From Rhodospirillales bacterium (lineage in GTDB: Bacteria > Pseudomonadota > Alphaproteobacteria > Rhodospirillales > Casp-alpha2): a stretch of DNA of 54,669 bases. The notes under the pieces were generated by a model. That model saw nothing but the letters and a program-made list of their open reading frames with translations. It had not been told where the DNA came from and made no database searches. How positions within the stretch are numbered: the stretch's first letter is position 1; every line of letters starts with the position of its first letter. The stretch lies in assembly GCA_028825025.1 (NCBI GenBank), contig JAPKAX010000002.1:1-54669 (forward strand). The letters are read 5' to 3'. Positions 41,801-51,698 of the stretch are shown piece after piece. A program made the translations under genes and the position numbers.

Positions 41801-43993
41801 ATGAATAAAATGAAAGTGTCGGAAGTTATTAAAGGTGTTTACTGGTTGGAAATACCTGAAGCAGACCTTTTTATTCTTTGTGGATGTCCAGAGGATGTGA
41901 CCAAACATTTAATGCGCCTTAGCCTAATTGTTCCAACTGAACGGGACGGTGTCACTTTCGAGACGGGCCCGAATGCAATACTGCTTTCAGATGTCGCGTT
42001 GCAAAACGGAAAATTTTGTAACCTTGCGGAATTCCCTGTTCTTCAAATGCTTTATAACCAGGGAATGATAATTCCCAACCATCCCAACAATTCTGGAATT
42101 AAGCCTCTCCTTATCGGGGCTAAAGATCAAATTGATTCGCAGATGGAGTACATTTATAGAGGAAATTATGGCATGGTCTCGGAAGAGGAGATCATCGCCA
42201 CAGGCGAAACTCCCGAGCGCGCTAAAATGATCATGCGTATGAAGCTTAAATTCGCATTTGGGAAAATTCTTTCGTCTGATGAGTTATTAGATCACACAGT
42301 TGTGGGTGAGGAAACTGTTGAAGTTCGCAACGGCGTTTTTGTTGCCCGGACCAGAACCAACGTATTTGAATTTAGCTATGAGAATGAAAAAGTTACGATA
42401 GACCTTACAATAAAACGAGGCCGAAATGATCGATCGGCCTATCCATTAGGATTTCAAAGCATTCCCAGAGACTATTTCTCGGTCATCCATTCGGGCCAAG
42501 GCGATGGTTGGGACATCAATCGTCCATGCATGGCAAGTATTGTTATGTATCAGGGTAAAATCTACTTAATAGATGCTGGGCCAAATATAGCTTATAGCCT
42601 TACCGTTTTGGGTATCAGTATAAATGAAATCGAAGGTATTTTTCATACTCATTGCCATGACGATCACTTCGCTGGAATTACCAGCCTCATTCGCACAGAC
42701 AAGCGAATTAAGTATTACGCAACTCCATTGGTCCGCGCTTCTGTTTTCAAGAAACTTTCCGCATTACTGTCTATGGACGAAGATCGAATCTCCAATTTTT
42801 TTGAGATTATAGATCTGGAATTTGATACCTGGAACGACATTGGAGGTCTGGAAGTACGACCGTTTTTATCGCCTCATCCTGTAGAAACAAGCGCATTTAT
42901 TTTCAGGGTATTCTGGGAAAGCCGATATTTAACCTATGCGCACATGGCAGACATTGTTTCTCTCTCTGTTCTTGAGAACATGATTACCAGCGATGATGAT
43001 GCGCCCGGTATATCTCAGGAAGTTTTTGACAGTACAAAGGAACAATATTTAATCGAGGTTGATCTAAAGAAAATCGACATTGGCGGCGGCATGATACATG
43101 GAGAAATTGAGGATTTTGAAGACGATCAATCCGGCAAAATCGTTCTCGCTCACCGCTCGGTCCCGCTAACAAATAAACAAAAGGAAATCGGATCAAGTGC
43201 CCCTTTTGGGGTCGTTGACACGTTGGTTCCGGATGATTCAGGAAATCTCCGACGTTTCGCTTTTGCGTTTCTGAATATGTATTTTCAAAACCTAGATCGT
43301 CACTATCTAAGAACACTTCTCAACAATCCTATTGTCGAGTTTTCCCCTGGATCAATTATTCTACGCAAAGGCCGTACTCCTGAGAATATCTATCTAATCA
43401 TAACTGGTACCGTAGAAAAAATTAGATCTGACGACAATGTTTACAATATTATTTCAGCGGGCGGTTTGATTGGCGAATACACGGGAATTCACGGGCTTCC
43501 GTCCAAATCAGCCTATCGGACGATCAATTATGCGCGCGCACTACGTATTACGGCCCCCGCATACAAGGCGTTGATCGAGAAAAATAATCTAAGTGCATTA
43601 ATCAATGAACGGGCAAAAAACAGAGAAATATTAGAGCGTTCTTGGTTGTTTGGGGAATCAGTTTCTCCGCCGGTCTTAAACAAGATTGCCGATGTCATGA
43701 CTTTGCGCTCTTATGGTAAAAACAAGGATCTTAACGATTTATCAACGGACGCTATTTTTATCGTCGGTTCGGGTAGCTTAGAGCAAATACAGGGTCACCA
43801 CGTATCTGCCACAATTAGCCAACGCAACTTCTTTGGTGAGGAACAGGTATTATTTGGAGAAACCAACAAGTTCAAATATAGGACTGCCGAGCCCTGCCAG
43901 ATCTACGAAATTCCCAAAGAAGTGATCAATGAAGTACCAATCATTATGTGGAAAATGCTTGAATCATACGAATTCAGAAACCTAGAAAAGTGA
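41801..43993 (+). CDS. Metallo-beta-lactamase-fold protein with C-terminal cyclic-nucleotide-binding-like domains
   Basis: A 730-residue multidomain protein. Residues 1 to about 230 form an uncharacterised domain. A metallo-beta-lactamase domain follows (about 235-470), with HxHxDH as His284, His286, Asp288 and His289, His359 in SPHPVETSAF, Asp384 in AHMADIV and a candidate last ligand His451 in LAHRSVP. This ligand set suits a di-metal hydrolase or an oxygen-binding di-iron protein. A cNMP-binding-like domain covers about 500-605 (FSPGSIILRKGRTPENIYLI, then ISAGGLIGEYTG) and a second degenerate copy about 625-725 (FFGEEQVLFGE). It is probably a sensor or regulated hydrolase. Both flanks are long and AT-rich, and I cannot name an exact match. 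Confidence 0.82.
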   Translation: MNKMKVSEVIKGVYWLEIPEADLFILCGCPEDVTKHLMRLSLIVPTERDGVTFETGPNAILLSDVALQNGKFCNLAEFPVLQMLYNQGMIIPNHPNNSGIKPLLIGAKDQIDSQMEYIYRGNYGMVSEEEIIATGETPERAKMIMRMKLKFAFGKILSSDELLDHTVVGEETVEVRNGVFVARTRTNVFEFSYENEKVTIDLTIKRGRNDRSAYPLGFQSIPRDYFSVIHSGQGDGWDINRPCMASIVMYQGKIYLIDAGPNIAYSLTVLGISINEIEGIFHTHCHDDHFAGITSLIRTDKRIKYYATPLVRASVFKKLSALLSMDEDRISNFFEIIDLEFDTWNDIGGLEVRPFLSPHPVETSAFIFRVFWESRYLTYAHMADIVSLSVLENMITSDDDAPGISQEVFDSTKEQYLIEVDLKKIDIGGGMIHGEIEDFEDDQSGKIVLAHRSVPLTNKQKEIGSSAPFGVVDTLVPDDSGNLRRFAFAFLNMYFQNLDRHYLRTLLNNPIVEFSPGSIILRKGRTPENIYLIITGTVEKIRSDDNVYNIISAGGLIGEYTGIHGLPSKSAYRTINYARALRITAPAYKALIEKNNLSALINERAKNREILERSWLFGESVSPPVLNKIADVMTLRSYGKNKDLNDLSTDAIFIVGSGSLEQIQGHHVSATISQRNFFGEEQVLFGETNKFKYRTAEPCQIYEIPKEVINEVPIIMWKMLESYEFRNLEK

Positions 43994-44587
43994 ACATAAG
44001 ACAGAGTCTGAAAGATTGATTCACATTGTTAGTTTGAATAAACCTTGCCATGCCTGAAGCCGTCTAGGGGACGGATTAATGTAATATTGGTAAATGAGAA
44101 AACGTCCGCTTTGGGCTGCCATCTCAACTGTTCCTGATCAAGCTCGCATGTACAATATCATTTCAAAAATTGTGTTATGGGGTGCTAATCTTGATTTTTG
44201 TGTCGTCATAAATGGCTACTTCATACCGTGGTCAACAGGCAGGGCTATCGATATATATGAGCTGTTTACCTTCGAAGCATATACGGACGGTAAAACACGT
44301 TAATCCTAGCTAACACCCGTGGTTACCGGAATGCCGTCAACGATGGGTGGAATGAGCAACATGTTTAATCAGGGCTATCTGCATGACAGTGGTATGGTGA
44401 AAGCGATGTTAATCATTAGCAGAGTGTGGATTAGGGACAAGATTATGAGGGTATGAACTGTTAATAATATCAATCGCGACAATACTAAAAACGAATGTTA
44501 CAACTTAAAACTACATACCCTAAACCTTCTCAAACATTCTTACCGAACACACCTTTACATGGTAAATTTGACTGATTACGATTGTAT
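43994..44587. other. 594-bp AT-rich region with no confident gene
   Basis: Between the MBL/cNMP gene and the chemoreceptor remnant. The only tracked frame (44094-44303, 69 codons, containing FEAYTDGKTR) resembles no family and lacks a good ribosome site. A further open stretch near 44320-44460 reads GMSNMFNQGYLHDSGMVKAM and is likewise unrecognised. The region may hold decayed coding sequence, as the neighbouring remnant does. Confidence 0.4.
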
Positions 44588-44836
44588 GTGGAGTTAGCTA
44601 TCGGCAATACCGAGGAGGACGAAATAAATATATTAGGAAGATTGAAGAAATCGACAGAGGTCTCTTTAGGTTTCAGCATAGTAGTTGTTCTTTTGCTACT
44701 TATCGCGATAGTAGGTTGTGCTCAAATCAACATGTAAATGATAAGACAATTTGCAAAAAAAACCATCAAAATAGTTTCTGAGGCACGAAACGTTCTTGTG
44801 CTCGATCACATGAATGTTATTGGTTCCAGATGCTAA
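44588..44836 (+). pseudogene. Methyl-accepting chemotaxis protein remnant (N-terminal)
   Basis: One frame from a GTG at 44588 reads ILGRLKKSTEVSLGFSIVVV followed by an apolar stretch LLLLIAIVGCAQINM, the usual first membrane helix of a chemoreceptor. After a TAA at 44735-44737 the same frame continues FAKKTIKIVSEARNVLVLDH and MNVIGSRC, matching the ligand-domain helix that follows such helices (residues spaced as in vxeAxxVLxLDxxVxxxR). The frame ends at 44836, and no HAMP or signalling domain follows. The piece is therefore a remnant. A real small single-pass protein of 49 residues is the alternative. Confidence 0.55.
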
Positions 44837-45009
44837 GGGCTATACGGTCTATCCAAGTTTGGGTGTGTAAGCTCATTTAGTCTAAGTTTGCAGTTATATC
44901 TGTCCTCAATATTTGGGGGCGGATATAATCGGACTGCCAGATTTAACCTGCTTGACCATAATGATGTACATCAGATTTTCATACTGTCGCAAGTCAGATT
45001 TAAGCAGAG

Positions 45010-46353
45010 TCAAATCGAGGAAAGCATTTGCCCTAACGCAATCAGTTTTCCATCGGAAAAGGCGTTACCGACTAATTGTATGGAAACGGGTAGCCCGTGA
45101 TCAAGCGCTGGGATTGGGAAGGCGAGAGCGGGAAGACCCGCGGCGTTGGCGAGAGCCGTGAAGTCAGCTTGAGAGGCTGGTGCCGGTGAAACATGGGGGA
45201 AGGCGCGCTGCGGTGTGGTTGGCAAAATAATCGCGTCTAGACCCTGAAGTTCACGACAGACGCCCGATCGAACTTCACTCAGGCAACGATAAGCGGCAGC
45301 AACTTTAGAGCCGGGGGCTGTCCGACCATATGAAATCATATCTCGAAAACTATCAGAAAACCCGTCAGCATCCTTATCCAATGCGGCTCCGAGCAGATGC
45401 CCGGCCTCCGCTTCAGATATCAATAGACCCGCGCGCCGCAGTCGCGTCGGCTGCCATTCCGATAGATCCACCGACAAAGTTTGAATTCCAACGGCTTGGA
45501 TTGCAGAAAGCAAGTGATTGAAAGCAGCTTTTACTTCAGGCTCACAGTCGGCCAACAAGGTATCGTTCGGAACACCCAAAACGATGTCGCTCAAATTAGT
45601 GCTTGGTTGATGTGCTGTCCAACCGTCCGGAGCCCGACAGCTATCTATACAATCAGGATCGTATTTTGCAAGAACGCTTAAGGCCAGTGTAAGGTCAGTG
45701 CTGTTTGTAGCGATCGGTCCAATAGTGTCCAGGGTCCACGACAAATGAAACAACCCACGATTACTGATCAGCCCCGCGGTCGGCTTCAAACCCCACAAGC
45801 CACAATAGGCTGCAGGTATGCGAACGGAGCCCATGGTATCCGAACCAAGCGTAATCGGAACGATCCCGGCAGCTACAGTTGCGGCTGATCCGCCGCTTGA
45901 CCCCCCGGGTGTAAAGCCCGGTGCTAATGGGTTCTGGCATTGTCCCCAAAACGGATTGTCTGTGGTCCCACCAAGTGCACCTTCATGCATATTCAGGGTG
46001 CCCAGGATAATCGCTCCAGCTGATTGAAGGAGCTTTACAACAAAGGCGTCCTCAGTCGCAATACGATTTGAAAATGCGCGAATACCAGCCGTTGTCGCGA
46101 TGCCGTATCGTGCTATATTTCCCTTGATCGCAACTGGAATTCCATCCAGCGGGCCTAGGCTGTTGTCTCCCAATCGCCGTGCATCACTGGCTATCGCATC
46201 GGCACGGGCGGTCTCAGGTGTCGTCTCAATAAAAGCCTTTAACTGGGGATCTTTCTGGGCAATCTCATCGAACGCAGCATCAATCAACGCCAAGGCAGTT
46301 GTCCGGCCAGAGCAAAGTGCGTTGCTCAGGGTTATAGCAGTCGTTTCACTCAT
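45010..46353 (-). CDS. Amidase (amidase signature family)
   Basis: A 447-residue amidase-signature hydrolase. The catalytic Lys77 is in GIPVAIKGNI, the cis-Ser (Ser153) in GGSSGGSAATVAAG, and the nucleophile Ser176 in SDTMGSVRIPAAYCGLWG. The glycine before the nucleophile region is Met (DTMGS), a variant also seen in active relatives. The end ALDHGLPVSIQLVGNAFSDG is normal. It hydrolyses an amide or related bond in the cytosol. It overlaps the PaaK-like ligase gene by 4 bp. The paired arrangement suggests the amidase releases an acid that the ligase then activates. Confidence 0.9.
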   Translation of the reverse strand: MSETTAITLSNALCSGRTTALALIDAAFDEIAQKDPQLKAFIETTPETARADAIASDARRLGDNSLGPLDGIPVAIKGNIARYGIATTAGIRAFSNRIATEDAFVVKLLQSAGAIILGTLNMHEGALGGTTDNPFWGQCQNPLAPGFTPGGSSGGSAATVAAGIVPITLGSDTMGSVRIPAAYCGLWGLKPTAGLISNRGLFHLSWTLDTIGPIATNSTDLTLALSVLAKYDPDCIDSCRAPDGWTAHQPSTNLSDIVLGVPNDTLLADCEPEVKAAFNHLLSAIQAVGIQTLSVDLSEWQPTRLRRAGLLISEAEAGHLLGAALDKDADGFSDSFRDMISYGRTAPGSKVAAAYRCLSEVRSGVCRELQGLDAIILPTTPQRAFPHVSPAPASQADFTALANAAGLPALAFPIPALDHGLPVSIQLVGNAFSDGKLIALGQMLSSI

Positions 46354-47747
46354 TTAACATGCGTCCGTTGATCAATCAGCCGGATCGGCTTTTGCCTACT
46401 TTCAATCTGAGTCAAGTCTGCAAGAGCCCCGGGGTCAGCCAATTTTACAGTGATATCAACGCCCAATCGAGTTCGCAACAGTGCTTCAAACGCCTCGACT
46501 GAGGCAGAGGTATCACCGCGTGTTTCTATCATTACGGTCAGGTCCTCCCGACCTTCTTTTCGTTTCAGCATACAAATGTATTCGCTGCTTAACTCAGCAT
46601 GGTTTTCGGTCAGAATGGCTCCGATACCAGTCGGAAAGATATTAATCCCCCGCAGCTTCACCATATTGTCGCTTCGCCCCTGAAACCCAGCTATTCGACG
46701 CAGGTTAATATCAAGCGGCGAACCATCCAATCGAAAGGCCGAGACGTCATGTGTATTAAAACGGATGATTGGAAAAATATCGTCTTTATAAAGGCACGTA
46801 CATACCATATTGCCACTCATGCCGTCATCGACCGGTCGACCACTATCAATATCAAGAATTTCAATGAATTGAGCATCTTCTTGGACATAAAGGCCCGCAT
46901 GGTCTGGACCCTCACCAGCAATCGCTCCAGTATCACCGACCCCATACCAGTCAAAGACCTCAGCGCCGCCCCAAGCTTCGGACATAGCGCTATGGCTTTC
47001 GGCACCAATATGACCGGAAATCGTGCCAATTTTAATATCGTGACCGGGCTCTAATCCGGCCGCTCGGGCGACTTCGGAAAGGTGCTTGATATAATCTCCA
47101 AAGCCCAAAAGAACGTTTGTTCCAAAGGCTTTCATAAGATCAACTTGATTGGCAGAACGCGTTTCCACCCCCGTACCTGCCGAAAGAAAGTGCGCCCCAA
47201 TCCAGTGCAATATGGTTTCGCGAACATAATGACCACCATTGACCAACCCATGTCCGTAGACAGAATGCACAACATCGTCGCGGTTAATTCCCTGCAACGC
47301 ATATAATCGTGCCAAAAGAAGGTTTTGAATTTCCCTGCTTTTCGGCCCGTACAAAAGCGGTTGTGGCCGACCGGTTGTTCCGGTGGTTGTTTGAAATATC
47401 AGTGGTGGGCGCATTTCCGGGGTATAAGCTTCAAGGCCATGAAAATCGCCCATTGGTGGGTGTAACTCGACTGAAATCATCAAATCACTTTTCGAATAGA
47501 CCGGCAAACGCGTGATATCGTCAAGCGAGCGGATGTCACCATGCTCAATGCCCTGAGCGCCCCACAGTCGTTGATAAAAAGGTACCTTCCATGCAAAATC
47601 CATAACGTGTTTAAACCGTTTATTCTGGAGCGCCCTCAGCTCATCCCGGCTCAGTCGCTTGAAGCGCTCGACAAAATCTTCAGGGCGGCCATATTCGGCG
47701 ATAAGCGTCGGATAGTCGACGGCATCGAAATAATTTAACTGCGTCAT
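46350..47747 (-). CDS. Phenylacetate-CoA ligase (PaaK)-like AMP-forming acyl-CoA synthetase
   Basis: A protein of about 465 residues. The AMP-binding P-loop region is FQTTTGTTGRPQPLLYGP, with upstream FYQRLWGAQGIEHGDIRSLD typical of PaaK. VFDWYGVGDTGAIAGEG is the adenine-binding segment, and FRLDGSPLDINLRRIAGFQG and VKLRGINIFPTGI mark the C-terminal hinge. PaaK-type enzymes make CoA thioesters of aryl or other acids with ATP. The ORF starts at 47798, inside the PrpD end; ATG 47747, preceded by AAGGA, is preferred. The acid used is unknown. Confidence 0.87.
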   Translation of the reverse strand: MTQLNYFDAVDYPTLIAEYGRPEDFVERFKRLSRDELRALQNKRFKHVMDFAWKVPFYQRLWGAQGIEHGDIRSLDDITRLPVYSKSDLMISVELHPPMGDFHGLEAYTPEMRPPLIFQTTTGTTGRPQPLLYGPKSREIQNLLLARLYALQGINRDDVVHSVYGHGLVNGGHYVRETILHWIGAHFLSAGTGVETRSANQVDLMKAFGTNVLLGFGDYIKHLSEVARAAGLEPGHDIKIGTISGHIGAESHSAMSEAWGGAEVFDWYGVGDTGAIAGEGPDHAGLYVQEDAQFIEILDIDSGRPVDDGMSGNMVCTCLYKDDIFPIIRFNTHDVSAFRLDGSPLDINLRRIAGFQGRSDNMVKLRGINIFPTGIGAILTENHAELSSEYICMLKRKEGREDLTVMIETRGDTSASVEAFEALLRTRLGVDITVKLADPGALADLTQIESRQKPIRLIDQRTHVK

Positions 47748-47775
47748 CCGTGAAATTATCCTTGTTTTGCGAAGG

Positions 47776-49161
47776 TCATGAATTTCTAGTCGGTGCATTC
47801 GTTTCGATCAGGCGCATAGCACAAATCAGTGCCTGTGCGGAACCTTTTTTAGCAAGCCCCAAGGTTGCATTAAGAAGTTTATTTTGAGCATCTGCGGGTA
47901 TCTTGGCCCACGTCGACATGGTGCGAAACTTAGCAATTACAGCCTCTTCGCTCATTGGGTTTTCACTGTCGCCCCAAGCGTCTAAAACGTCCGCTTTAAT
48001 CAATTCGCCATCAGCAAGTTCAATCAAAATTTCTGCCCCAAAATGAGCGGGGTATGCATTAGAAAACCCCTCCCCCTCCGTGATATGGATGAGCTGCCTG
48101 AGCTCTGAATAAGTAGTATGTTCTGAAGGCTCGAATGCCTCCAGCTTCGGCGGCCCATCCAAAAGTGCTACAGCTACCGCGTGCTGTAGGCTAAACATGG
48201 CCTCTGCTGTGGTTTGCGGATTGGGCTTGTCGCAAAATATAATTGCATCACCAAAAGTTCGGATTTCGACCCGTTTCGGCACGCCACCACATAGCTGTTG
48301 ACGCAGGATCAAAGCGGCATCGATGGAAGGGTGGGTATGGCGGCAGGCGGGCCAAGGCTTGAAGCTGGTGTCATTGATTTGCCAAGGGCGGTTGGTGTCT
48401 TCAGTTACTGAAGCCGCCGAGCCTCCTTTGGCTATTGCGGTAAAATACCCTTGGGGGCCTTCAAGCACAAACCGCGGCCCCGCCAGCCCAGCTTGCGCAA
48501 ATCGTGCGGCTTGAAACCCGCGTCGTGCTGTCTCTGCAACATGTAAATGCTTGGTCGCAACGGGTTCATGTCGACATTGCCAAAGCCCCCCGGCAAGAGA
48601 CGTTGCGTGGCCAATGGCTGAAGTGGTTTGCTGTTGTGAAAGCCCCAACAGATGCGAAGCGGCAACGGCAGCACCTAATCCACCACAGGTGGCCGTATTA
48701 TGGAAAAATTCATAGTGACCCTTCCCGACAGCGGCACCAAACCGGATCATAGCTTCATATCCTTTAATAATAGCCCCAAGAATCCGTTCTGGCGTCAATT
48801 GATCCCTGTTTGAGCCTAAGACGACCGGCATAATAACCGGGCCGGGATGTAAAAGTGCCGTGCGATGGACGTCGTCCATTTCAAGAATACTCCCCAATCC
48901 CCCCATCGCCAAAATGGCGTCGGGGCGGCCCGATCCCACACCACCGAAGGGATGTGACGTTGAGCCCGCGCCGATGGAGATTAATTTACCGGTTTCTGTC
49001 TCATAGCCTGCCAAGGCGCAGCCCAGCCAATCCAACAGATGCAAAGCAGCTTGATTTCGATCTGCCTGAGTTATTGGGCGCGCTAATATTTTCATCAACG
49101 TTTCGCTGACCGAGACCAAAGGAGGAGCAGAATTCTTTTGCTGGCTCATGGGACCAATCAT
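47776..49161 (-). CDS. MmgE/PrpD family protein
   Basis: A 461-residue member of the 2-methylcitrate dehydratase/cis-aconitate decarboxylase/iminodisuccinate epimerase family. It shows the all-helical N-terminal domain (HLLDWLGCALAGYETE), GSTSHPFGGVGSGRPD, the conserved region DDVHRTALLHPGPVIMPVVL and FKPWPACRHTHPSIDAAL. The active-site Lys/His area (KPWPACRHTH) is intact. It may hydrate or decarboxylate a tricarboxylate-like acid. It lies in a cluster with a ligase, amidase and CoA-transfer genes. A second PrpD gene is at 51.7 kb. Confidence 0.9.
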   Translation of the reverse strand: MIGPMSQQKNSAPPLVSVSETLMKILARPITQADRNQAALHLLDWLGCALAGYETETGKLISIGAGSTSHPFGGVGSGRPDAILAMGGLGSILEMDDVHRTALLHPGPVIMPVVLGSNRDQLTPERILGAIIKGYEAMIRFGAAVGKGHYEFFHNTATCGGLGAAVAASHLLGLSQQQTTSAIGHATSLAGGLWQCRHEPVATKHLHVAETARRGFQAARFAQAGLAGPRFVLEGPQGYFTAIAKGGSAASVTEDTNRPWQINDTSFKPWPACRHTHPSIDAALILRQQLCGGVPKRVEIRTFGDAIIFCDKPNPQTTAEAMFSLQHAVAVALLDGPPKLEAFEPSEHTTYSELRQLIHITEGEGFSNAYPAHFGAEILIELADGELIKADVLDAWGDSENPMSEEAVIAKFRTMSTWAKIPADAQNKLLNATLGLAKKGSAQALICAMRLIETNAPTRNS

Positions 49162-49255
49162 GTTTTATCTAAAGGGTAGGTGATTTAAAATATGCTCAGG
49201 CATCTTTGTCGAACCAACCTATACTGACAAGACAAAACTAGGCAGGTGGTGTTAA

Positions 49256-50487
49256 ATGAAAGTTAAGATTATATCTGCGCGTCAGGCCGCTCTTATCGCC
49301 AGTTCGGCAAATAGTATCTTTCTGGCGGGCTTTACCGGCGAACCATTGGTACTCCTCGACGCGGTCTTATCAGAGCCAGAAATTTGGAAAGATAAAATTC
49401 TTACCGGCGCTTTTATACCGGGAGTAAATGATCGCGATTTCTCGAGCCTAGGTGTTGGGACGACGGTCGAGACACTTTTCAGCACTCAGGGACTGCAACG
49501 CGGTGATGCGGAGCGCCGGGTCGCACATTTACCTATGCACTACAGTGATTTTTGGGCCCGATTGTCACGACCAGGACTTATTGATTGTGTTTTTATGACT
49601 GTCCCAGCTCCAACCAAGGATGGCAGCATCGGCTGTGGACTGACAGCGGACTTTGCCGCTGCCCCGATTGCACAAGACACCCAATAAATTGGTATTATTT
49701 CATCGAACATGCCTGATGTGAAGGAAGGCCCGCGCCTTCCAATAGAACGGTTTGCAGCATTGGTTGAAGATGATACGGCTCTGCCAACCTTCGACCCAGG
49801 GGAACCAGATAAAAACAGCCTGACAATTGCCAACTATATTATAGAACTTTTATCTTCGGGTGATACGCTACAATTTGGCTTGGGGAAAATACCAGCAGCA
49901 GTACTAGAAGGCTTGGCACCAAGCGGTCTGAGCGGACTGGGTTTTCACGCGGGTATGATTTCGCCGGAGATGTTGCCGGCTATCGACGCTAACGTTTTTA
50001 CAAAAGGAGTAATGACTGGCGTGGCTCTGGGAAATCAAAAATTTTATCAAGAAGTATCAAAACGACCCGGTATTCGATTTCCCCCTGTTGGTATGACCCA
50101 TTCTATTTCAATCCTGTATCAAATTCCGAGACTGGTCTCCGTTAATTCGGTTATTAAAGTCGATTTGACCGGGCAAGCAAACTGCGAATATTTGACAGGC
50201 ATGCAAATCAGCGGGCAGGGGGGCTAGTCGATTTCATTAGAGGAACACGAAATTCTGATGGTGGACAGTCTATTCTTGCTCTTCAAACGACAGCGAACCA
50301 GGGGCAAACGAGCCCCGTCGTCTCATCGCTTCTGCCGGGCGCACCTGGTTCTGTGGCGCGTGCCGACGTTGATTTAGTCGTCACTGAATACGGCATTGCC
50401 GACCTTCGTGAAGCAAGTATCGAACAGCGGGCCGAACGACTAATCGCAATAGCCGCACCGCAATTCAGAGATGAGCTTGCGAGATGA
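49256..50487 (+). pseudogene. Broken acetyl-CoA hydrolase/CoA-transferase family gene
   Basis: One frame gives ISARQAALIASSANSIFLAG, GLGVTTV-like GVGTTVETLFS and PAPTKDGSIGCGLTADFAAA, then a TAA at 49685-49687, and continues MPDVKEGPRLPIERFAALVE and DTLQFGLGKIPAAVLEGLAP to QISGQGG. A frameshift at the G6 run before the TAG at 50225 moves the rest to another frame: VDFIRGTRNSDGGQSILALQ, GAPGSVARADVDLVVTEYGI, ending at 50487. The family (acetyl-CoA hydrolase, 4-hydroxybutyrate or itaconate CoA-transferase) is about 410 residues, so all parts are present. One base substitution and one indel would restore it. Confidence 0.88.
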
Positions 50488-50520
50488 AGCTTGGGTCCCT
50501 ACCTAGTTCGATAATTTCCG

Positions 50521-51620
50521 TCAAAACATATTTCCGTGCTCATTGAGTTCAGGCAATGTCAGACTTGGCGATCCGGGTTCATTCTTGAAATTAAGTGGTG
50601 TTCCAATATGAAGATTTCCGGCTTGGTCGCGAAAAAGCATCTCGCGCGAAGCTACTTGCGGCTGGGCCCAGGCCTCTTTCAAATCAAGTACGGGCGCAAA
50701 GCAAATATCTTTGTCTTGGAACCAGTTCTCCCATTCCGCCCGCTTCCGAGTTTGGAATATTTCTGTCAAAAAACCACGAACGGGTTCTTGGGCTGGCCCG
50801 GGCGGGCCAAAGGCCATGAGAATTAAATCTGCCCGTTCCAGCGCATTGAGCAGCGTATGAATAAATTTATCCTCGACGCCCCCCAGTACGATATGCTTGC
50901 GATCGGAGGTCTGGTAGATTGGAAAAAATGCATACCCGCCAAAACTACGCTCTTCTTTAATACGTGGCGAGCGATTTTCGGTGAACACCGGACCAACAAC
51001 GTTTGGCAACCAAACCATGGTCGCATCCTGCATCGAGACATTGATGTAGTCACCTTGCCCGGTCTTTTCACGTCTCAGCAAAGCCATCGAAATTCCCATT
51101 AGCGCAGTCATAGCACCCGTCACATCTGCAACCGGCATGTGCGGATTGGTCGGTTGGCCATCCTGACCTAAGTTTAAACTAACAACACCGGCCATTGCCT
51201 CAATTGCTAAATCATGGCCGGACGGTGAGCTTCAAGGCCGGTTTGTCCAAAGGCTGAAATTGACGCGTTCACCAGACGGGGATTAAGTGCGCGCAGGGCA
51301 TCCGGACCAATGCCTAGCCGCTCAACGACCCCCGGCCGGAACGCTTCGACCAACACGTCAGCAGTTTTGCAAAGCTCTAGGAAAACACCAAGATCATCCT
51401 GGTCCTTTAAATTTAGAACGACACTTTTTTTACCGCGATGGGTTTTGCGGAACCAGACGCTTTGTCCTCCCGAACGATAACCAACATTTCGAACAGGCTT
51501 GCCTGTGCCGGGGGGTTCGATCTTAATCACTTCCGCGCCATGAGCGGCCAACATTTAAGTCAACATTGGGCCAGGTAAGAATAACGAAAGATCGAGGACG
51601 CGATAACCATCCATCTTCAT
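50521..51620 (-). pseudogene. Broken CaiB/BaiF family (class III) CoA-transferase gene
   Basis: The start MKMDGYRVLDLSLFLPGPML at 51620 is a normal CaiB/BaiF beginning. A TAA then interrupts before MLAAHGAEVIKIEPPGTGKP. SISAFGQTGLEAHRPAM is followed by a frameshift near 51207-51230 (one base lost in CCGGCC), after which the other frame runs AMAGVVSLNLGQDGQPTN, HMPVADVTGAMTALMGISMA to the end at 50521. The catalytic Asp region DVTGA is present but lies after the lesion. The full length would be about 365 residues. The two ORF-track pieces (51207-51554 and 50521-51195) are parts of this gene. Confidence 0.88.
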
Positions 51621-51698
51621 GGCAGCCTCTTTCTCGATTCAGACAATAAACATCAAATTATGTTTGTCGGGATTGTTGGGTAGGCGTTATTCCGATCT

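Noticed and set aside
44094-44303. 69-codon ORF
   Set aside because: No family likeness, no ribosome site and unusual composition; probably non-coding or decayed sequence.
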